Shown here: one piece after another, positions 15,280 through 23,998 of the stretch
Position numbering within the stretch: the first letter of the stretch is position 1
Layout: each line of letters begins with the position of its first letter
NCBI GenBank assembly: GCA_017469885.1
Contig: JAFUFO010000017.1
Location: forward strand, 1-42,381
DNA from: Solobacterium sp.
Lineage (GTDB): Bacteria > Bacillota_I > Bacilli_A > Erysipelotrichales > Erysipelotrichaceae
Reading direction: 5' to 3'
DNA: 42,381 bases
The notes under the pieces: generated by a model
The model's database searches: none
Seen by the model: only the letters and a program-made list of their open reading frames with translations
Told to the model about the DNA's origin: nothing
Translations under genes and position numbers: made by a program

Positions 15280-16626
15280 TCAGAACAGACCCTGAGCAAG
15301 CATCGCTTCCGCAACCTTGAGGAAGCCCGCAATGTTTGCGCCGGCAACGAGGTTGTAGCCGAGGCCGTATTCTTCCGCAGCCTTTGCGCTGTTGTCATGA
15401 ATGGACTTCATGATGTCCTTGAGCTTCTGATCAACTTCTTCAGCGCTCCAGCCGTAACGCAGGCTGTTCTGGGACATTTCAAGCGCGGATACCGCAACAC
15501 CGCCGGCGTTGACTGCCTTTGCCGGAGCGACGATGACGCCGTTTTCCTGCAGGAAGGCAACCGCTTCGTTGCTGGTAGGCATGTTGGAGAGTTCGAAGTA
15601 GTACTTCGCGCCGTTGGCAACGATCTGCTTCGCTTCTTCCATTCCGACTTCATTTTGTGTTGCGCACGGGATGTAGACATCTCCCTTGACGCCCCACGGC
15701 TTTTCGCCTTCGTGGAATTCGAGACCGAACTTGTCCGCATACATCTTTACGTTTGCGTTGCGGCTTGCACGGATCTCAAGCAGGTAGTCCAGCTTTTCCT
15801 TTGTGTTGACGCCATCCGGATCATAGACATAACCGTTGTGACCGGAGATGGTGACGACCTTGCCACCGAGCTCTGTGATCTTGGTGGCTGCGCCCCAGGT
15901 TACGTTTCCGTAACCGGAAAGGACGAATGTCTTACCCTTGATGGTGTCATTTTCATGTGCGAATACCTGCTGTGCATAGTAGATACCGCCGAAACCGGTA
16001 GCTTCCGGACGGATCAGGCTTCCGCCATAGGTGAGTCCCTTGCCGGTGAGAACACCGTTGTCATAGGAATCACGGATTCTGCGGTACTGTCCGAACAGGT
16101 AGCCGATTTCACGTCCGCCGACGCCGATATCACCGGCAGGAACGTCTGTATTCGGACCGATGTGACGCTGCAGTTCTGTCATGAACGCCTGGCAGAAACG
16201 CATGACTTCCGCATCGCTCTTTCCATGAGGATCGAAATCAGAGCCGCCTTTGCCGCCGCCGATCGGCAGGGTAGTCAGGCTGTTCTTGAATGTCTGTTCA
16301 AATCCAAGGAATTTCAGCATGCCGAGCGTAACGCTCTTATGGAAACGAAGGCCTCCCTTGTACGGGCCGATAGCGCCGTTGAACTGTACACGGTAACCGC
16401 GGTTGACCTGAGTCTTTCCGTTGTCATCAACCCAGGTTACACGGAACTCAATGACACGCTCCGGTTCCACCATGCGTTCGAGCAGGGCAGCTGCCTCATA
16501 TTCGGGATGCTGTTCGATAACCGGCTTCAGGGAAGTAAGTACTTCCTCCACGGTCTGAAGAAATTCCGGCTCTGTTGCGTTCTTTTCCTTTGTCGCCGCA
16601 ATGACGCGATCTACATAGTCACTCAT
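15280..16626 (-). CDS. gdhA: NADP-specific glutamate dehydrogenase
   Basis: The 448 residues equal the usual size of the hexameric NADP-dependent enzyme (2-oxoglutarate + ammonia + NADPH <-> glutamate). Visible motifs are KGGLRFHKSV, LPIGGGKGGSDFDPHGKSDAEVMRFCQAFM around the catalytic Lys, PAGDIGVGGREIGY, and the Rossmann SGYGNVTWGAA. AGGAG lies 8 bases before the ATG. It is monocistronic with its own terminator. Together with citrate synthase and the aconitase-like gene nearby it supplies glutamate from the citrate branch. Confidence 0.97.
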   Translation of the reverse strand: MSDYVDRVIAATKEKNATEPEFLQTVEEVLTSLKPVIEQHPEYEAAALLERMVEPERVIEFRVTWVDDNGKTQVNRGYRVQFNGAIGPYKGGLRFHKSVTLGMLKFLGFEQTFKNSLTTLPIGGGKGGSDFDPHGKSDAEVMRFCQAFMTELQRHIGPNTDVPAGDIGVGGREIGYLFGQYRRIRDSYDNGVLTGKGLTYGGSLIRPEATGFGGIYYAQQVFAHENDTIKGKTFVLSGYGNVTWGAATKITELGGKVVTISGHNGYVYDPDGVNTKEKLDYLLEIRASRNANVKMYADKFGLEFHEGEKPWGVKGDVYIPCATQNEVGMEEAKQIVANGAKYYFELSNMPTSNEAVAFLQENGVIVAPAKAVNAGGVAVSALEMSQNSLRYGWSAEEVDQKLKDIMKSIHDNSAKAAEEYGLGYNLVAGANIAGFLKVAEAMLAQGLF

Positions 16627-16651
16627 ATAGTAGTCTCCTTATCTGCTGAAA

Positions 16652-16704
16652 ATTATAATGCGCTATTCCTGCAAATGAAACAAAAATTTTCTGAAAATAT
16701 TTTC
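16652..16704 (-). promoter_or_regulatory. gdhA promoter region with AT-rich palindrome
   Basis: On the minus strand TATAAT (16657 to 16652) lies 25 bases before the gdhA ATG. A perfect 12-bp palindrome GAAAATATTTTC (16693-16704) lies about 36 bases further upstream and could bind a regulator. Confidence 0.5.
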
Positions 16705-16715
16705 AAAAATTTTCA

Positions 16716-16745
16716 TAAGAAAAAGTGCCTCCTGATGAAGCACTT
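16716..16745 (-). terminator. Terminator of trpS
   Basis: AAGTGC (16723-16728) and GCACTT (16740-16745) pair, and the minus strand continues TTTTTCTT. Confidence 0.75.
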
Positions 16746-16758
16746 CCTCTTTTCGGAT

Positions 16759-17754
16759 TTACTTTTCGATAATCTCCATTCCGATGTCTTTCTGAACCTT
16801 TTCAAGCTTCGGGGCAGCCATGGCACGTGCTTTTTCCGCGCCTTCCTTCAGAACGGTTTCGATCATATCGGATGCGATGATCTCCTGATAACGTGCCTGG
16901 ATCATCTCCAGTTCCGCGCAGACCTTGTCCGCAACGGCACGCTTGAGATCGCCGTAGCCTTTGCCTTTAAACTCTGCTTCGATGTCTGCCATCGGGCGGT
17001 TGTCGGAAAGGGAAGACAGTATTTGCATGAGGTTTGCAACACCCGGCTGGTTCTCCGGATCGAATTTGATCTGGTTGAGAGAGTCGGTCTTGGCGCTCAT
17101 GATCTTCTTGCGTGCGATCTTGAGATCATCAAGCAGGTAGATGCATCCCTTATTGGTCTCATCCGACTTGGACATCTTCTTGGAAGGATCGCTCAGCGAC
17201 ATGATGCGGGCGCCGACCTTCGGAATCAGCGGTTCCGGAACCTTGAACAGTTCGCCATACCGGTTGTTCATCCGGATCGCGACATCGCGGGTCAGCTCGA
17301 CATGCTGTTTCTGGTCTTCGCCGACCGGTACATAATCCGGATCATAGATCAGGATGTCCGCCGCCATCAGGGCAGGGTAGGTGTACAGACCGCCGGAGAG
17401 ATTCTTTTCGCCGTGTGCCTGCTTGTCCTTGAACTGGGTCATCCGGTTCAGTTCGCCCATGTAGGTATGGCAGCACATGATATAGCCGAGCTGGGCGTGT
17501 TCCTTGACATCGGTCTGCAGGAAGATCGTCGCTTTCTTCGGATCAAGTCCGCAGGCAAGATACAGCGCGACACAGTCACGCAGGTTGGTCTGGAGTTCCT
17601 CCGGATCCTGCGGGACGGTGATGCAGTGAAGGTTGGCAATAAATGCGATCATCTCGTATTCATCCTGGTACGAGACAAATTTGCTGAGGGCGCCGATATA
17701 GTTTCCTAAATGAAGCTGGCCCGTCGGCTTGATTCCGCTTAACATTCGTTTCAT
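16759..17754 (-). CDS. trpS: Tryptophanyl-tRNA synthetase
   Basis: The 331 residues are the standard length for bacterial class Ic TrpRS, which charges tRNA-Trp. The HIGH-type motif is PTGQLHLGNYIGA near the N-terminus and the KMSKS motif is KKMSKSDE. Conserved AGGLYTYP-like (SGGLYTYPALMAADIL) and PVGEDQKQHVELTRD stretches line the active site. AAGGA lies upstream of the ATG. Expression is controlled by a T-box leader directly upstream. Confidence 0.97.
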   Translation of the reverse strand: MKRMLSGIKPTGQLHLGNYIGALSKFVSYQDEYEMIAFIANLHCITVPQDPEELQTNLRDCVALYLACGLDPKKATIFLQTDVKEHAQLGYIMCCHTYMGELNRMTQFKDKQAHGEKNLSGGLYTYPALMAADILIYDPDYVPVGEDQKQHVELTRDVAIRMNNRYGELFKVPEPLIPKVGARIMSLSDPSKKMSKSDETNKGCIYLLDDLKIARKKIMSAKTDSLNQIKFDPENQPGVANLMQILSSLSDNRPMADIEAEFKGKGYGDLKRAVADKVCAELEMIQARYQEIIASDMIETVLKEGAEKARAMAAPKLEKVQKDIGMEIIEK

Positions 17755-17775
17755 GACAGTTGAGTTCCTTTCCTG

Positions 17776-17998
17776 AAAATAAAAGCGTCCCGTAACGGGA
17801 CGCAGGACTTGCGCGGTACCACCCGGATTATTCAGAATTTCTGAATCACCTCATTGGGATAACGGTGTTCGCCGCTTCCGCATAACAGAAGATACTCCCG
17901 GACTCCACCATACGCATACACTGCCAGCGGCTTTCACCTGATCCGCCTCTCTTATAAGACACTGTATCTTCTGCGTATGTCCGCATCCGATCAACGTA
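17776..17998 (-). promoter_or_regulatory. T-box riboswitch of trpS
   Basis: Reading the minus strand, Stem I is closed by GAAGATAC...GTATCTTC. A TGGTGG (17910 to 17905) near its 3' side offers a Trp (TGG) specifier codon. The T-box core GGGTGGTACCGCG is at 17825-17813. A terminator stem GCGTCCCG/CGGGACGC (17803-17796, 17792-17785) followed by TTTTATTTT closes it. Uncharged tRNA-Trp would pair with the specifier and with the T-box, opening the terminator. An extended -10 (TGC-TAGAAT) lies just upstream at about 18005-18013. Confidence 0.93.
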
Positions 17999-18026
17999 AG
18001 CCTATTCTAGCACAAATTCTCTGTGA

Positions 18027-19403
18027 TCAGCGCTCTTCAAGCGGAATATACTCCTGTGAACTGCCGACATATTTGTAAGCCGGACGGATGATGCGGTTGG
18101 CAAATTCAAGCTCTTCCATGCGGTGTGCGCACCAGCCCGGGCAGCGGGCAATCGCAAACATCGGGGTAAACAGTTCCTCGGCGATTCCCAGCATCCGATA
18201 GACAAGACCGGAGTAAAGGTCGAAATTTGCGCATACCTGTTTGGTTTCGCCTTTGACATTGCGGAAGGCAACCGGGGCGAGTTTTTCAATCATGACAAGC
18301 ATATTCCATTCCTTCGCAAAACCTTTTTCATAGGCGAGCGCTTTGGAATGCTTTTTAAGAAGCTGGGCACGCGGATCACTGATGGTATAGACCGCATGGC
18401 CGATACCGTAGATCAGTCCGCTTACGTCGCCGGCTTCCTTGCGCAGGATCTTTTCCAGCAGGGCGAGAACCTCATCCTCATCATCCGGATTCTTTACGGT
18501 ATTCAGAATGAAGTCAAGCTGCTTCATGACCTTGAGGTTGGCGCCGCCGTGCTTGGGACCTTTCAGACAGCCGATGGCTGCCGCAATGGCGCTGTAGGTG
18601 TCGGTTCCGGCAGAAGAGAGAACGCGGTCTGCAAAGGTGGAACAGTTACCTCCGCCGTGGTCGGCATGCACGACCATGCAGAGATCAAGCAGTTTGGCTT
18701 CTTCGTGGGTATAGTGCTGATCCTGGCGGTAAATGGAAAGCACATGTTCCGCGGTGCTGAGTCCCTTGAGCGGGTAGTGGAAGTACAGTGTGCCGTGGTC
18801 ATATACATGAATCTTTGCGATGTAGGAATAGATCATCATCGTCGGCAGTTCCGCAATCAGGTTGATGGACTGGCGGATCGTGCTTTCAAGCGAGGTATCT
18901 TCCGCATCATCGTCATAGCTGTACATGGAAAGAACCGAACGGGCCATCTTGTTCATGATGTTCGGGCTCGGCGCATTCATGATCATGGTCTCCGGAAATC
19001 CCGGCGGGAGTTCACGGTGACCGTCAATGATCTCATGAAATCGGGTCAGATCATCTTTTGACGGAAGATCTCCGAACATCAGAAGCCAGGCAACTTCCTC
19101 GAACATGAAGCGGTCTTCCTTGATGGCTTCATCAACGATCCGTTCAATATCAATACCGCGGTAGATCAGTTTGCCGTCGATCGGCTGAATCGTTCCGTCC
19201 GGTTTGCGATCATATCCGATAACATCGCAGATATTGGTGAGGCCGGCAAGAACACCGGTTCCGTCCGGATTACGAAGTCCCCGCTTGACGCCAAGGCGCT
19301 CCGAAATTTCCATATCGATCGTATTGTTGCGGTGAAATGCGTCACACAGCAGCTGCATGTCAGCCGGCGCAAGCTGGGCAACATCCGGGAAAAAATCAGC
19401 CAT
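18027..19403 (-). CDS. Citrate synthase
   Basis: The protein has 458 residues from the ATG that has GGAGG 8 bases upstream; a start at 19439 would add 12 residues with no family match. The catalytic set of type I/II bacterial citrate synthase is visible: His in HADHGGGNCSTF, His in GIGHAVYTISDPRA, and the Asp in the CANFDLYSG region. It condenses oxaloacetate with acetyl-CoA. It is divergent from the aconitase-family gene, across a short region with repeated GAAAATG motifs, so both ends of the citrate branch share control. Confidence 0.96.
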   Translation of the reverse strand: MADFFPDVAQLAPADMQLLCDAFHRNNTIDMEISERLGVKRGLRNPDGTGVLAGLTNICDVIGYDRKPDGTIQPIDGKLIYRGIDIERIVDEAIKEDRFMFEEVAWLLMFGDLPSKDDLTRFHEIIDGHRELPPGFPETMIMNAPSPNIMNKMARSVLSMYSYDDDAEDTSLESTIRQSINLIAELPTMMIYSYIAKIHVYDHGTLYFHYPLKGLSTAEHVLSIYRQDQHYTHEEAKLLDLCMVVHADHGGGNCSTFADRVLSSAGTDTYSAIAAAIGCLKGPKHGGANLKVMKQLDFILNTVKNPDDEDEVLALLEKILRKEAGDVSGLIYGIGHAVYTISDPRAQLLKKHSKALAYEKGFAKEWNMLVMIEKLAPVAFRNVKGETKQVCANFDLYSGLVYRMLGIAEELFTPMFAIARCPGWCAHRMEELEFANRIIRPAYKYVGSSQEYIPLEER

Positions 19404-19437
19404 AATCAAAGCCTCCGTTTCAGTAACTATGAACAAC

Positions 19438-19503
19438 ATTATAATGAAAATGTGAATTTTGAAAAGGTTACATTTTCGCTTGAAAGCATTTTCACACTAT
19501 AAT
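19438..19503. promoter_or_regulatory. Divergent promoters with repeated GAAAATG boxes (citrate synthase / hydratase)
   Basis: The minus-strand TATAAT (19443 to 19438) and plus-strand TATAAT (19498-19503) face away from each other. Between them lie TGAAAATG at 19445, ACATTTTC at 19470 and CATTTTCA at 19487. That makes three copies of GAAAATG, one forward and two reversed. This would suit one regulator controlling both genes. Confidence 0.6.
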
Positions 19504-19555
19504 AAACTGTAAATCACAGAATTTTTATGAGATGTGAGGATCGGGAGACAGACCT

Positions 19556-21793
19556 ATGAAATTAAACAGCAGCGGAGTTTTTTATGTAAACGGATGTCCT
19601 GCGGAATCGGCGGGAAACCACACTGCCGAAGAGGGCAGAAAAGGAACGATGGCATACCGCATTCTGGATGCGCATGATAATCACAGCGATCCGGATGTAC
19701 TGCATATTACGTATGATTCTCTGACCAGTCACGATATTACCTATGTCGGCATCATTCAGACCGCCCGTGCTTCCGGCATGGAACAGTTTCCGATGCCGTA
19801 TGTTCTGACCAACTGCCACAATACCCTGTGCGCGGTAGGCGGAACGATCAATGAGGATGACCATCAGTTTGCGCTCTCCGCAGCGCACAAGTACGGCGGC
19901 ATCTATGTTCCGCCGTGCATGGCCGTCATTCACAGCTACAACCGCGAATGCATGACCGGTGTCGGAAGAATGATCCTCGGCAGCGACTCGCATACCCGCT
20001 ACGGCGCTCTTGGCACGATGGGTATCGGCGAGGGCGGCGGTGAGCTTGCCAAGCAGCTTGTAAAGCGCACCTATGATATGGAGCGTCCGAAGGTCGTTCT
20101 GGTTTATCTTACCGGAAAACTCAGACCCGGTGTCGGTCCGCATGATGTGGCGCTGGCCCTGGTGGCCGCAACGTATGAGAACGGCTTTGTAAAGAACAAG
20201 GTCATGGAATTTGCCGGTCCTGGCGTGCATACGCTTTCCCAGGATGAACGCAACGGCATCGATGTCATGACCACCGAAACGACATGCTGGTCCTCTATCT
20301 GGGAAACGGATGAAGTGACAGAAAAATACTTCGCGGATCATAAACGTCCGGAGGCATATAAAAAGCTGGAACCGCAGGAAGGCGCATATTATGACTCCTG
20401 CATTGAACTGAATCTCTCTGAGGTTGAATGCATGATCGCGCTTCCGATGCATCCAAGCTATGCGCTGCCGATCAAAGAACTGAAGAAAGATCCGGTCCGT
20501 TATCTGAAGGAAGCGCAGGAGCGATCCAACAATCAGCTGAACGGAAAGGTGACAATGGATCTTGTCTCCAAGGTCGACGCAGACGGAAATGTCCATGTGG
20601 ACCAGGGCGTTATTGCCGGATGCTCGGGCGGCATCTACGAAAACATCATGAGCGCTGCAGCGATCCTGAAGGATCAGGACTGCGGTAACGAGCAGTTCCG
20701 TCTCAGCATCTATCCAGACAGTATGCCTGTTTATAAAGACCTTGCGCGCAACGGCGCGGCTGCGGATCTTGTGACAAGCGGTGCAATCTTCCGGGAAGCG
20801 TTCTGCGGCCCGTGCTTCGGCGCAGGCGACACCCCCGCAAACGGCGAGTTCTCGATCCGTCATACGACCCGCAACTTCCCGAACCGGGAAGGCTCCAAAC
20901 CCGGCGAAGGACAGATTGCCGGTGTTGCGCTGATGGATGCGCGCTCGATTGCGGCGACCGCACTGAACAAAGGCATCCTGACTGCCGGTGATGAAGTGAT
21001 GACAGACTATCCGGCAATTCCGGAGGCGCAGTTTGACGACAGCATCTACATGCGCCGTGTCTATAACGGATGGGGCAAGGCAGAACCGGAGTATGAACTG
21101 CGGTTTGGACCGAACATCAAGGACTGGCCCGAACAGCCGGTGCTCAGTGACGACCTTCTGGTAAAGAATATTTCCTATATCACCGATCCGGTCACAACGA
21201 CTGATGAACTGATTCCGAGCGGTGAAACATCCAGCTTCCGTTCCAATCCGCTGCGGCTTGCGGAATTCACACTGTCCCGCAAGGATCCGGCATATGTGCC
21301 GAATGCCAAAGCAGTAAAGAAACTCGATGAGGCAAGAAAGAACGGAACCGTCGATGAGGAAGTAGTGAAGGTCCTGGAAGCGCTGAAGAACAATGGAATG
21401 GAGATCGATATTGCGAAGACCAATATCGGCTCCTCCATCTACGCCCATAAGCCGGGTGACGGAAGTGCGCGTGAACAGGCTGCGTCCTGCCAGCGGGTGC
21501 TGGGCGGAAGCGCAAACTTCGCAAAGGAATATGCGACCAAGCGGTACCGTTCCAATCTCATCAACTGGGGTATTCTTCCGTTTGTGACATCTGAAGCGGA
21601 GAAACTGGAACTGAATGACTGGGTATATCTTTCCGGTATCCGCACGTCACTGCTGGAAGATCGGCCGGTAAAGGCATGCATTATCAAAGCGGACGGCCGT
21701 GTACTTCCGTTTGAAGTAACACTTGGCGCACTGGAGCCGAGTGAACGCGAGATCCTTGCGGCAGGCTGCCTGATCAACTACTACAAAGACTGA
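19556..21793 (+). CDS. Aconitase-family hydratase (YbhJ-like)
   Basis: The 745-residue protein has the aconitase/isopropylmalate isomerase fold order: TNCHNT, GSDSHTRYGALGTMGIGEGG, the Cys residues for a [4Fe-4S] cluster at 356 (AGCSGG) and 417/420 (CGPC), and a C-terminal swivel domain (LGGSANFAKEYATKRY). It belongs to the 'hydratase' (YbhJ) branch rather than the classical AcnA/AcnB. Position opposite citrate synthase suggests citrate to isocitrate conversion, which is inference. Start ATG has GGGAG upstream. A long hairpin terminator follows. Confidence 0.88.
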   Translation: MKLNSSGVFYVNGCPAESAGNHTAEEGRKGTMAYRILDAHDNHSDPDVLHITYDSLTSHDITYVGIIQTARASGMEQFPMPYVLTNCHNTLCAVGGTINEDDHQFALSAAHKYGGIYVPPCMAVIHSYNRECMTGVGRMILGSDSHTRYGALGTMGIGEGGGELAKQLVKRTYDMERPKVVLVYLTGKLRPGVGPHDVALALVAATYENGFVKNKVMEFAGPGVHTLSQDERNGIDVMTTETTCWSSIWETDEVTEKYFADHKRPEAYKKLEPQEGAYYDSCIELNLSEVECMIALPMHPSYALPIKELKKDPVRYLKEAQERSNNQLNGKVTMDLVSKVDADGNVHVDQGVIAGCSGGIYENIMSAAAILKDQDCGNEQFRLSIYPDSMPVYKDLARNGAAADLVTSGAIFREAFCGPCFGAGDTPANGEFSIRHTTRNFPNREGSKPGEGQIAGVALMDARSIAATALNKGILTAGDEVMTDYPAIPEAQFDDSIYMRRVYNGWGKAEPEYELRFGPNIKDWPEQPVLSDDLLVKNISYITDPVTTTDELIPSGETSSFRSNPLRLAEFTLSRKDPAYVPNAKAVKKLDEARKNGTVDEEVVKVLEALKNNGMEIDIAKTNIGSSIYAHKPGDGSAREQAASCQRVLGGSANFAKEYATKRYRSNLINWGILPFVTSEAEKLELNDWVYLSGIRTSLLEDRPVKACIIKADGRVLPFEVTLGALEPSEREILAAGCLINYYKD

Positions 21794-21797
21794 TGAA

Positions 21798-21846
21798 AAG
21801 ACGTCTGTCTTCATTTCTCGTTTCGAGAATGAGGCAGACGTTTTCT
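21798..21846. terminator. Terminator behind the hydratase gene
   Basis: A long near-perfect stem (ACGTCTGTCTTCATTTCTCG against CGAGAATGAGGCAGACGT) is flanked by AAAA and TTTTC, so it can act in both directions. Confidence 0.85.
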
Positions 21847-21851
21847 TTCTG

Positions 21852-22034
21852 TCATTTCAGCATGCGCCACAATGTGGTCCGGCTGATACCGAGCCTTGCG
21901 GCGGTTCTGGACTGATTCTGATTTTCCTCCTGATAAACGGCAAGCGCGATTCTGCGGGTGATCTCATCCAGTGTTCCGGTGAGATCAAATGACGCATTGT
22001 CCGAAGGGGAATAATACTGTTTCTGTTCTTCGTC
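21852..22034 (-). pseudogene. 3' stump of a Fis-type (sigma-54 activator-like) regulator gene
   Basis: About 60 C-terminal residues remain, ending with the Fis helix-turn-helix (AVYQEENQNQSRTAARLG followed by ISRTTLWRMLK). This is the typical end of PrpR/sigma-54-dependent enhancer-binding regulators. Everything N-terminal (sensor and AAA+ ATPase) is missing. Upstream the frame runs into the antisense of the PdxA remnant. It cannot work as a regulator on its own unless expressed as a small DNA-binding piece. Confidence 0.75.
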
Positions 22035-22040
22035 CAGGAC

Positions 22041-22420
22041 AGTCCGGACGGGAAGAAATTGAGGAGATCCAGCCGGCCATCGATGAAGCAATGGCGGAAG
22101 GCATCATCATCCCAGAGAAGAAACCGACCCCTCCGGATACGATCTTCTCCAAGGCAATCGGCGGATGGTATGACATCGTTGTCGTCATGTATCACGACCA
22201 GGGCCATATTCCCATCAAGGTAAAAGGCTTTGTATATAACCGGGAAAAGAAGGAATGGGATGCGGTTGCCGGCATCAATGTGACGCTCGGTCTTCCGATC
22301 ATCCGCGCAAGTGTTGACCATGGCACCGACTTTGTTCATGCCGGAAGCGGACTGTCCAATGAGATCAGTCTTGTAAATGCAATCGACTACGCGGTACGTA
22401 TTGCGGACAATCACCAGTGA
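22041..22420 (+). pseudogene. 3' stump of a PdxA-family dehydrogenase gene
   Basis: The frame from about GREEIEEIQPAIDEA to the stop is the C-terminal part of PdxA/PdxA2 (4-phospho-hydroxythreonine or 4-phospho-D-threonate/erythronate dehydrogenase). It contains VVVMYHDQGHIPIKVKGF with the metal-binding Asp and LPIIRASVDHGTDF. About 200 N-terminal residues are lost. PdxA2 genes often lie beside PrpR-like sigma-54 regulators and four-carbon acid-sugar kinases, so this and the neighbouring stump are probably two halves of one former locus. An ATG at 21989 exists, but the residues it would add match nothing. Confidence 0.8.
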
Positions 22421-22430
22421 TGTCTCACTG

Positions 22431-22480
22431 CGGACGGTCTTCGTTTCGGAAACAGGTGAGCCGGAACGGGACCGTCTGTT
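22431..22480 (+). terminator. Hairpin behind the PdxA remnant
   Basis: CGGACGGTC (22431-22439) pairs with GACCGTCTG (22470-22478), one mismatch, with further inner pairing. The T run is weak. It is probably the old terminator of the PdxA gene. Confidence 0.45.
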
Positions 22481-22562
22481 GAGCCTCTTATAAAGACAAG
22501 AAACATTACTGAAAAATAGTGCAGAAAGGCAGGGTGATTCTCTGTCCTTTTGCGCATTAGAA

Positions 22563-22612
22563 AACCGCATGACAGTTTCTCATTCCGAGAACGCTGCATC
22601 ATGCGGTTATTT
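22563..22612. terminator. Terminator at the end of the M18 aminopeptidase gene
   Basis: AACCGCATG (22563-22571) and CATGCGGTT (22600-22608) form the outer stem, with inner GTTTCTC/GAGAAC pairing. The minus strand continues TTTTC; the plus strand is T-rich too. Confidence 0.75.
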
Positions 22613-22613
22613 C

Positions 22614-23915
22614 TTATTTTGTGATTGTCAGAGTGTCGCCGTCCCGGTGAATCACACTGGAGAAGAACTCGGTCATCGCATCGATCAGAGACTGCGTATC
22701 CGTTGTGCCCGCGGTCTCAAAACCGGAGTGCATTGCCAGCTGCGGCAGACCGATATCTATGGAGTTCAGACTGAGATGTCCGTTTACGAGGTTGCCGAGG
22801 GTGGAGCCGCCGCGGATATTGGACTGGTTGGCGAATTCCTGGAACGGCGCATCTGCCCGGCGGCAGACTTCCTTGAAGACTGCGGAGCTTACCGCATCCG
22901 TGCAGTACAGCTGCGCGCCGGAATGCTTGATGACAATTCCGCCGTTGAGTCTCGGACGGAGATTGGGATCTGCTTTTTCCGGATAGTTGGGATGCGCCGC
23001 ATGCGCGTTGTCGGCACTTACGACAAACGAGTTCGCAAAGATCGGATATACGTTTCCATCCCGGATCTCAAGTCCGTTGAGAATCCGGAAGAGCACATCA
23101 TGCAGGAACGTACCTGCCGCACCCTGTTTTGTCAGGGAGCCGACTTCCTCGTTGTCAAACAGCGCAAAGACCGGAAGGGATGCGGTTTCCTTCGCGTTCA
23201 GGAATCCCATGAGATCCGCAAATCCGCACTGCAGGTCATCAAGACGCGGAGAACAGAGATATTCATTCTCGGCGCCGAAGATAAACCCGGGCGTGCGCTG
23301 CGCCAGGAAGAGATCATAGCTCAGCACATCGGTTTCTTCGCATCCTGCTTCCTGTGCAATCAGTTTCAGGAAGGAAGTCTTGGATGACTCAGAGCGGAAG
23401 AGGGGAAGCAGTTCCTTCTGATAGTCATAGGAATGTCCTTCGTTGATACTGCGGTCCATATGAATCGCAAGCGAGGGAATCACGAAGAGATCCCGGTCGA
23501 CATAGATCAGGCGTTCTTCAATGCCCTGTTCCGTGCGGACGCATACCCGGCCGGCGCAGGTGAGCGGCCGGTCGAACCAGGATGCGGCGATCATACCGCC
23601 GTAGCGCTCGGTATTGATGCGGATACAGCCTTCGGCCTTCAGTTCCGGATTCATTTTGATCTTGAACGTCGGGCTGTCGCTGTGGCTGGCACCGATCATG
23701 AATCCGCTGAAGTCGGATTCCGGTACACGGAACGCAATGAGTGCAGAGCCGTTCCGTGTCACGTAGTATCTGCCGCCGCGGTTCAGCTTCCAGGCGGTTC
23801 CTTCCGGAAGCGGTTCATAGCCGTTCTGTTCGAGCAGTTCCCGGACGGTTTTCACTGCATGGAAGGCGGTTGGGGAACTCTGAATAAATGCAAGTAATTC
23901 CTGATTGGTATTCAT
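22614..23915 (-). CDS. M18 family aminopeptidase (aspartyl aminopeptidase type)
   Basis: The 433 residues match M18 peptidases, cytosolic zinc enzymes that remove N-terminal Asp/Glu. Visible are GASHSDSPTFKIK (metal His and Asp), the YGGMIAASWFDRPL strand, LDDLQCGFA, FDNEEVGSLTKQGA (catalytic Glu pair), SADNAHAAHPNY and a C-terminal LPQLAMHSGFETAG with the last metal His. AGGAG precedes the ATG. It is divergent from the LtaS-like gene. Confidence 0.94.
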   Translation of the reverse strand: MNTNQELLAFIQSSPTAFHAVKTVRELLEQNGYEPLPEGTAWKLNRGGRYYVTRNGSALIAFRVPESDFSGFMIGASHSDSPTFKIKMNPELKAEGCIRINTERYGGMIAASWFDRPLTCAGRVCVRTEQGIEERLIYVDRDLFVIPSLAIHMDRSINEGHSYDYQKELLPLFRSESSKTSFLKLIAQEAGCEETDVLSYDLFLAQRTPGFIFGAENEYLCSPRLDDLQCGFADLMGFLNAKETASLPVFALFDNEEVGSLTKQGAAGTFLHDVLFRILNGLEIRDGNVYPIFANSFVVSADNAHAAHPNYPEKADPNLRPRLNGGIVIKHSGAQLYCTDAVSSAVFKEVCRRADAPFQEFANQSNIRGGSTLGNLVNGHLSLNSIDIGLPQLAMHSGFETAGTTDTQSLIDAMTEFFSSVIHRDGDTLTITK

Positions 23916-23954
23916 GGATAACTCCTGTTCTTTTTTGTTGGTAAACCAAGCAAG

Positions 23955-23988
23955 ATTATAACAACATTTTCGGGTAACCGAGTATAAT
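23955..23988. promoter_or_regulatory. Divergent -10 boxes, M18 peptidase / LtaS-like gene
   Basis: Minus-strand TATAAT (23960 to 23955) sits 40 bases before the peptidase ATG. Plus-strand TATAAT (23983-23988) sits only 10 bases before the ATG of the LtaS-like gene, leaving a leader of about 4 bases. -35 boxes are poor. Confidence 0.5.
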
Positions 23989-23998
23989 AACTACTTGT

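Noticed and set aside
15397-17709. 770-codon plus-strand frame across gdhA and trpS
   Set aside because: It runs antisense through two certain genes and their terminator and promoter; no motifs are seen.
19562-21448. 628-codon minus-strand frame in the hydratase gene
   Set aside because: Antisense shadow of a well-supported aconitase-family gene.
22041-22420. Possible isocitrate dehydrogenase remnant (would fit the citrate genes)
   Set aside because: The MYHDQG motif and following strands are those of PdxA, a different branch of the same superfamily.
21857-22570. 237-codon minus-strand frame over the two stumps
   Set aside because: It is antisense to the PdxA remnant and in a different frame from the Fis-type HTH; no family pattern.
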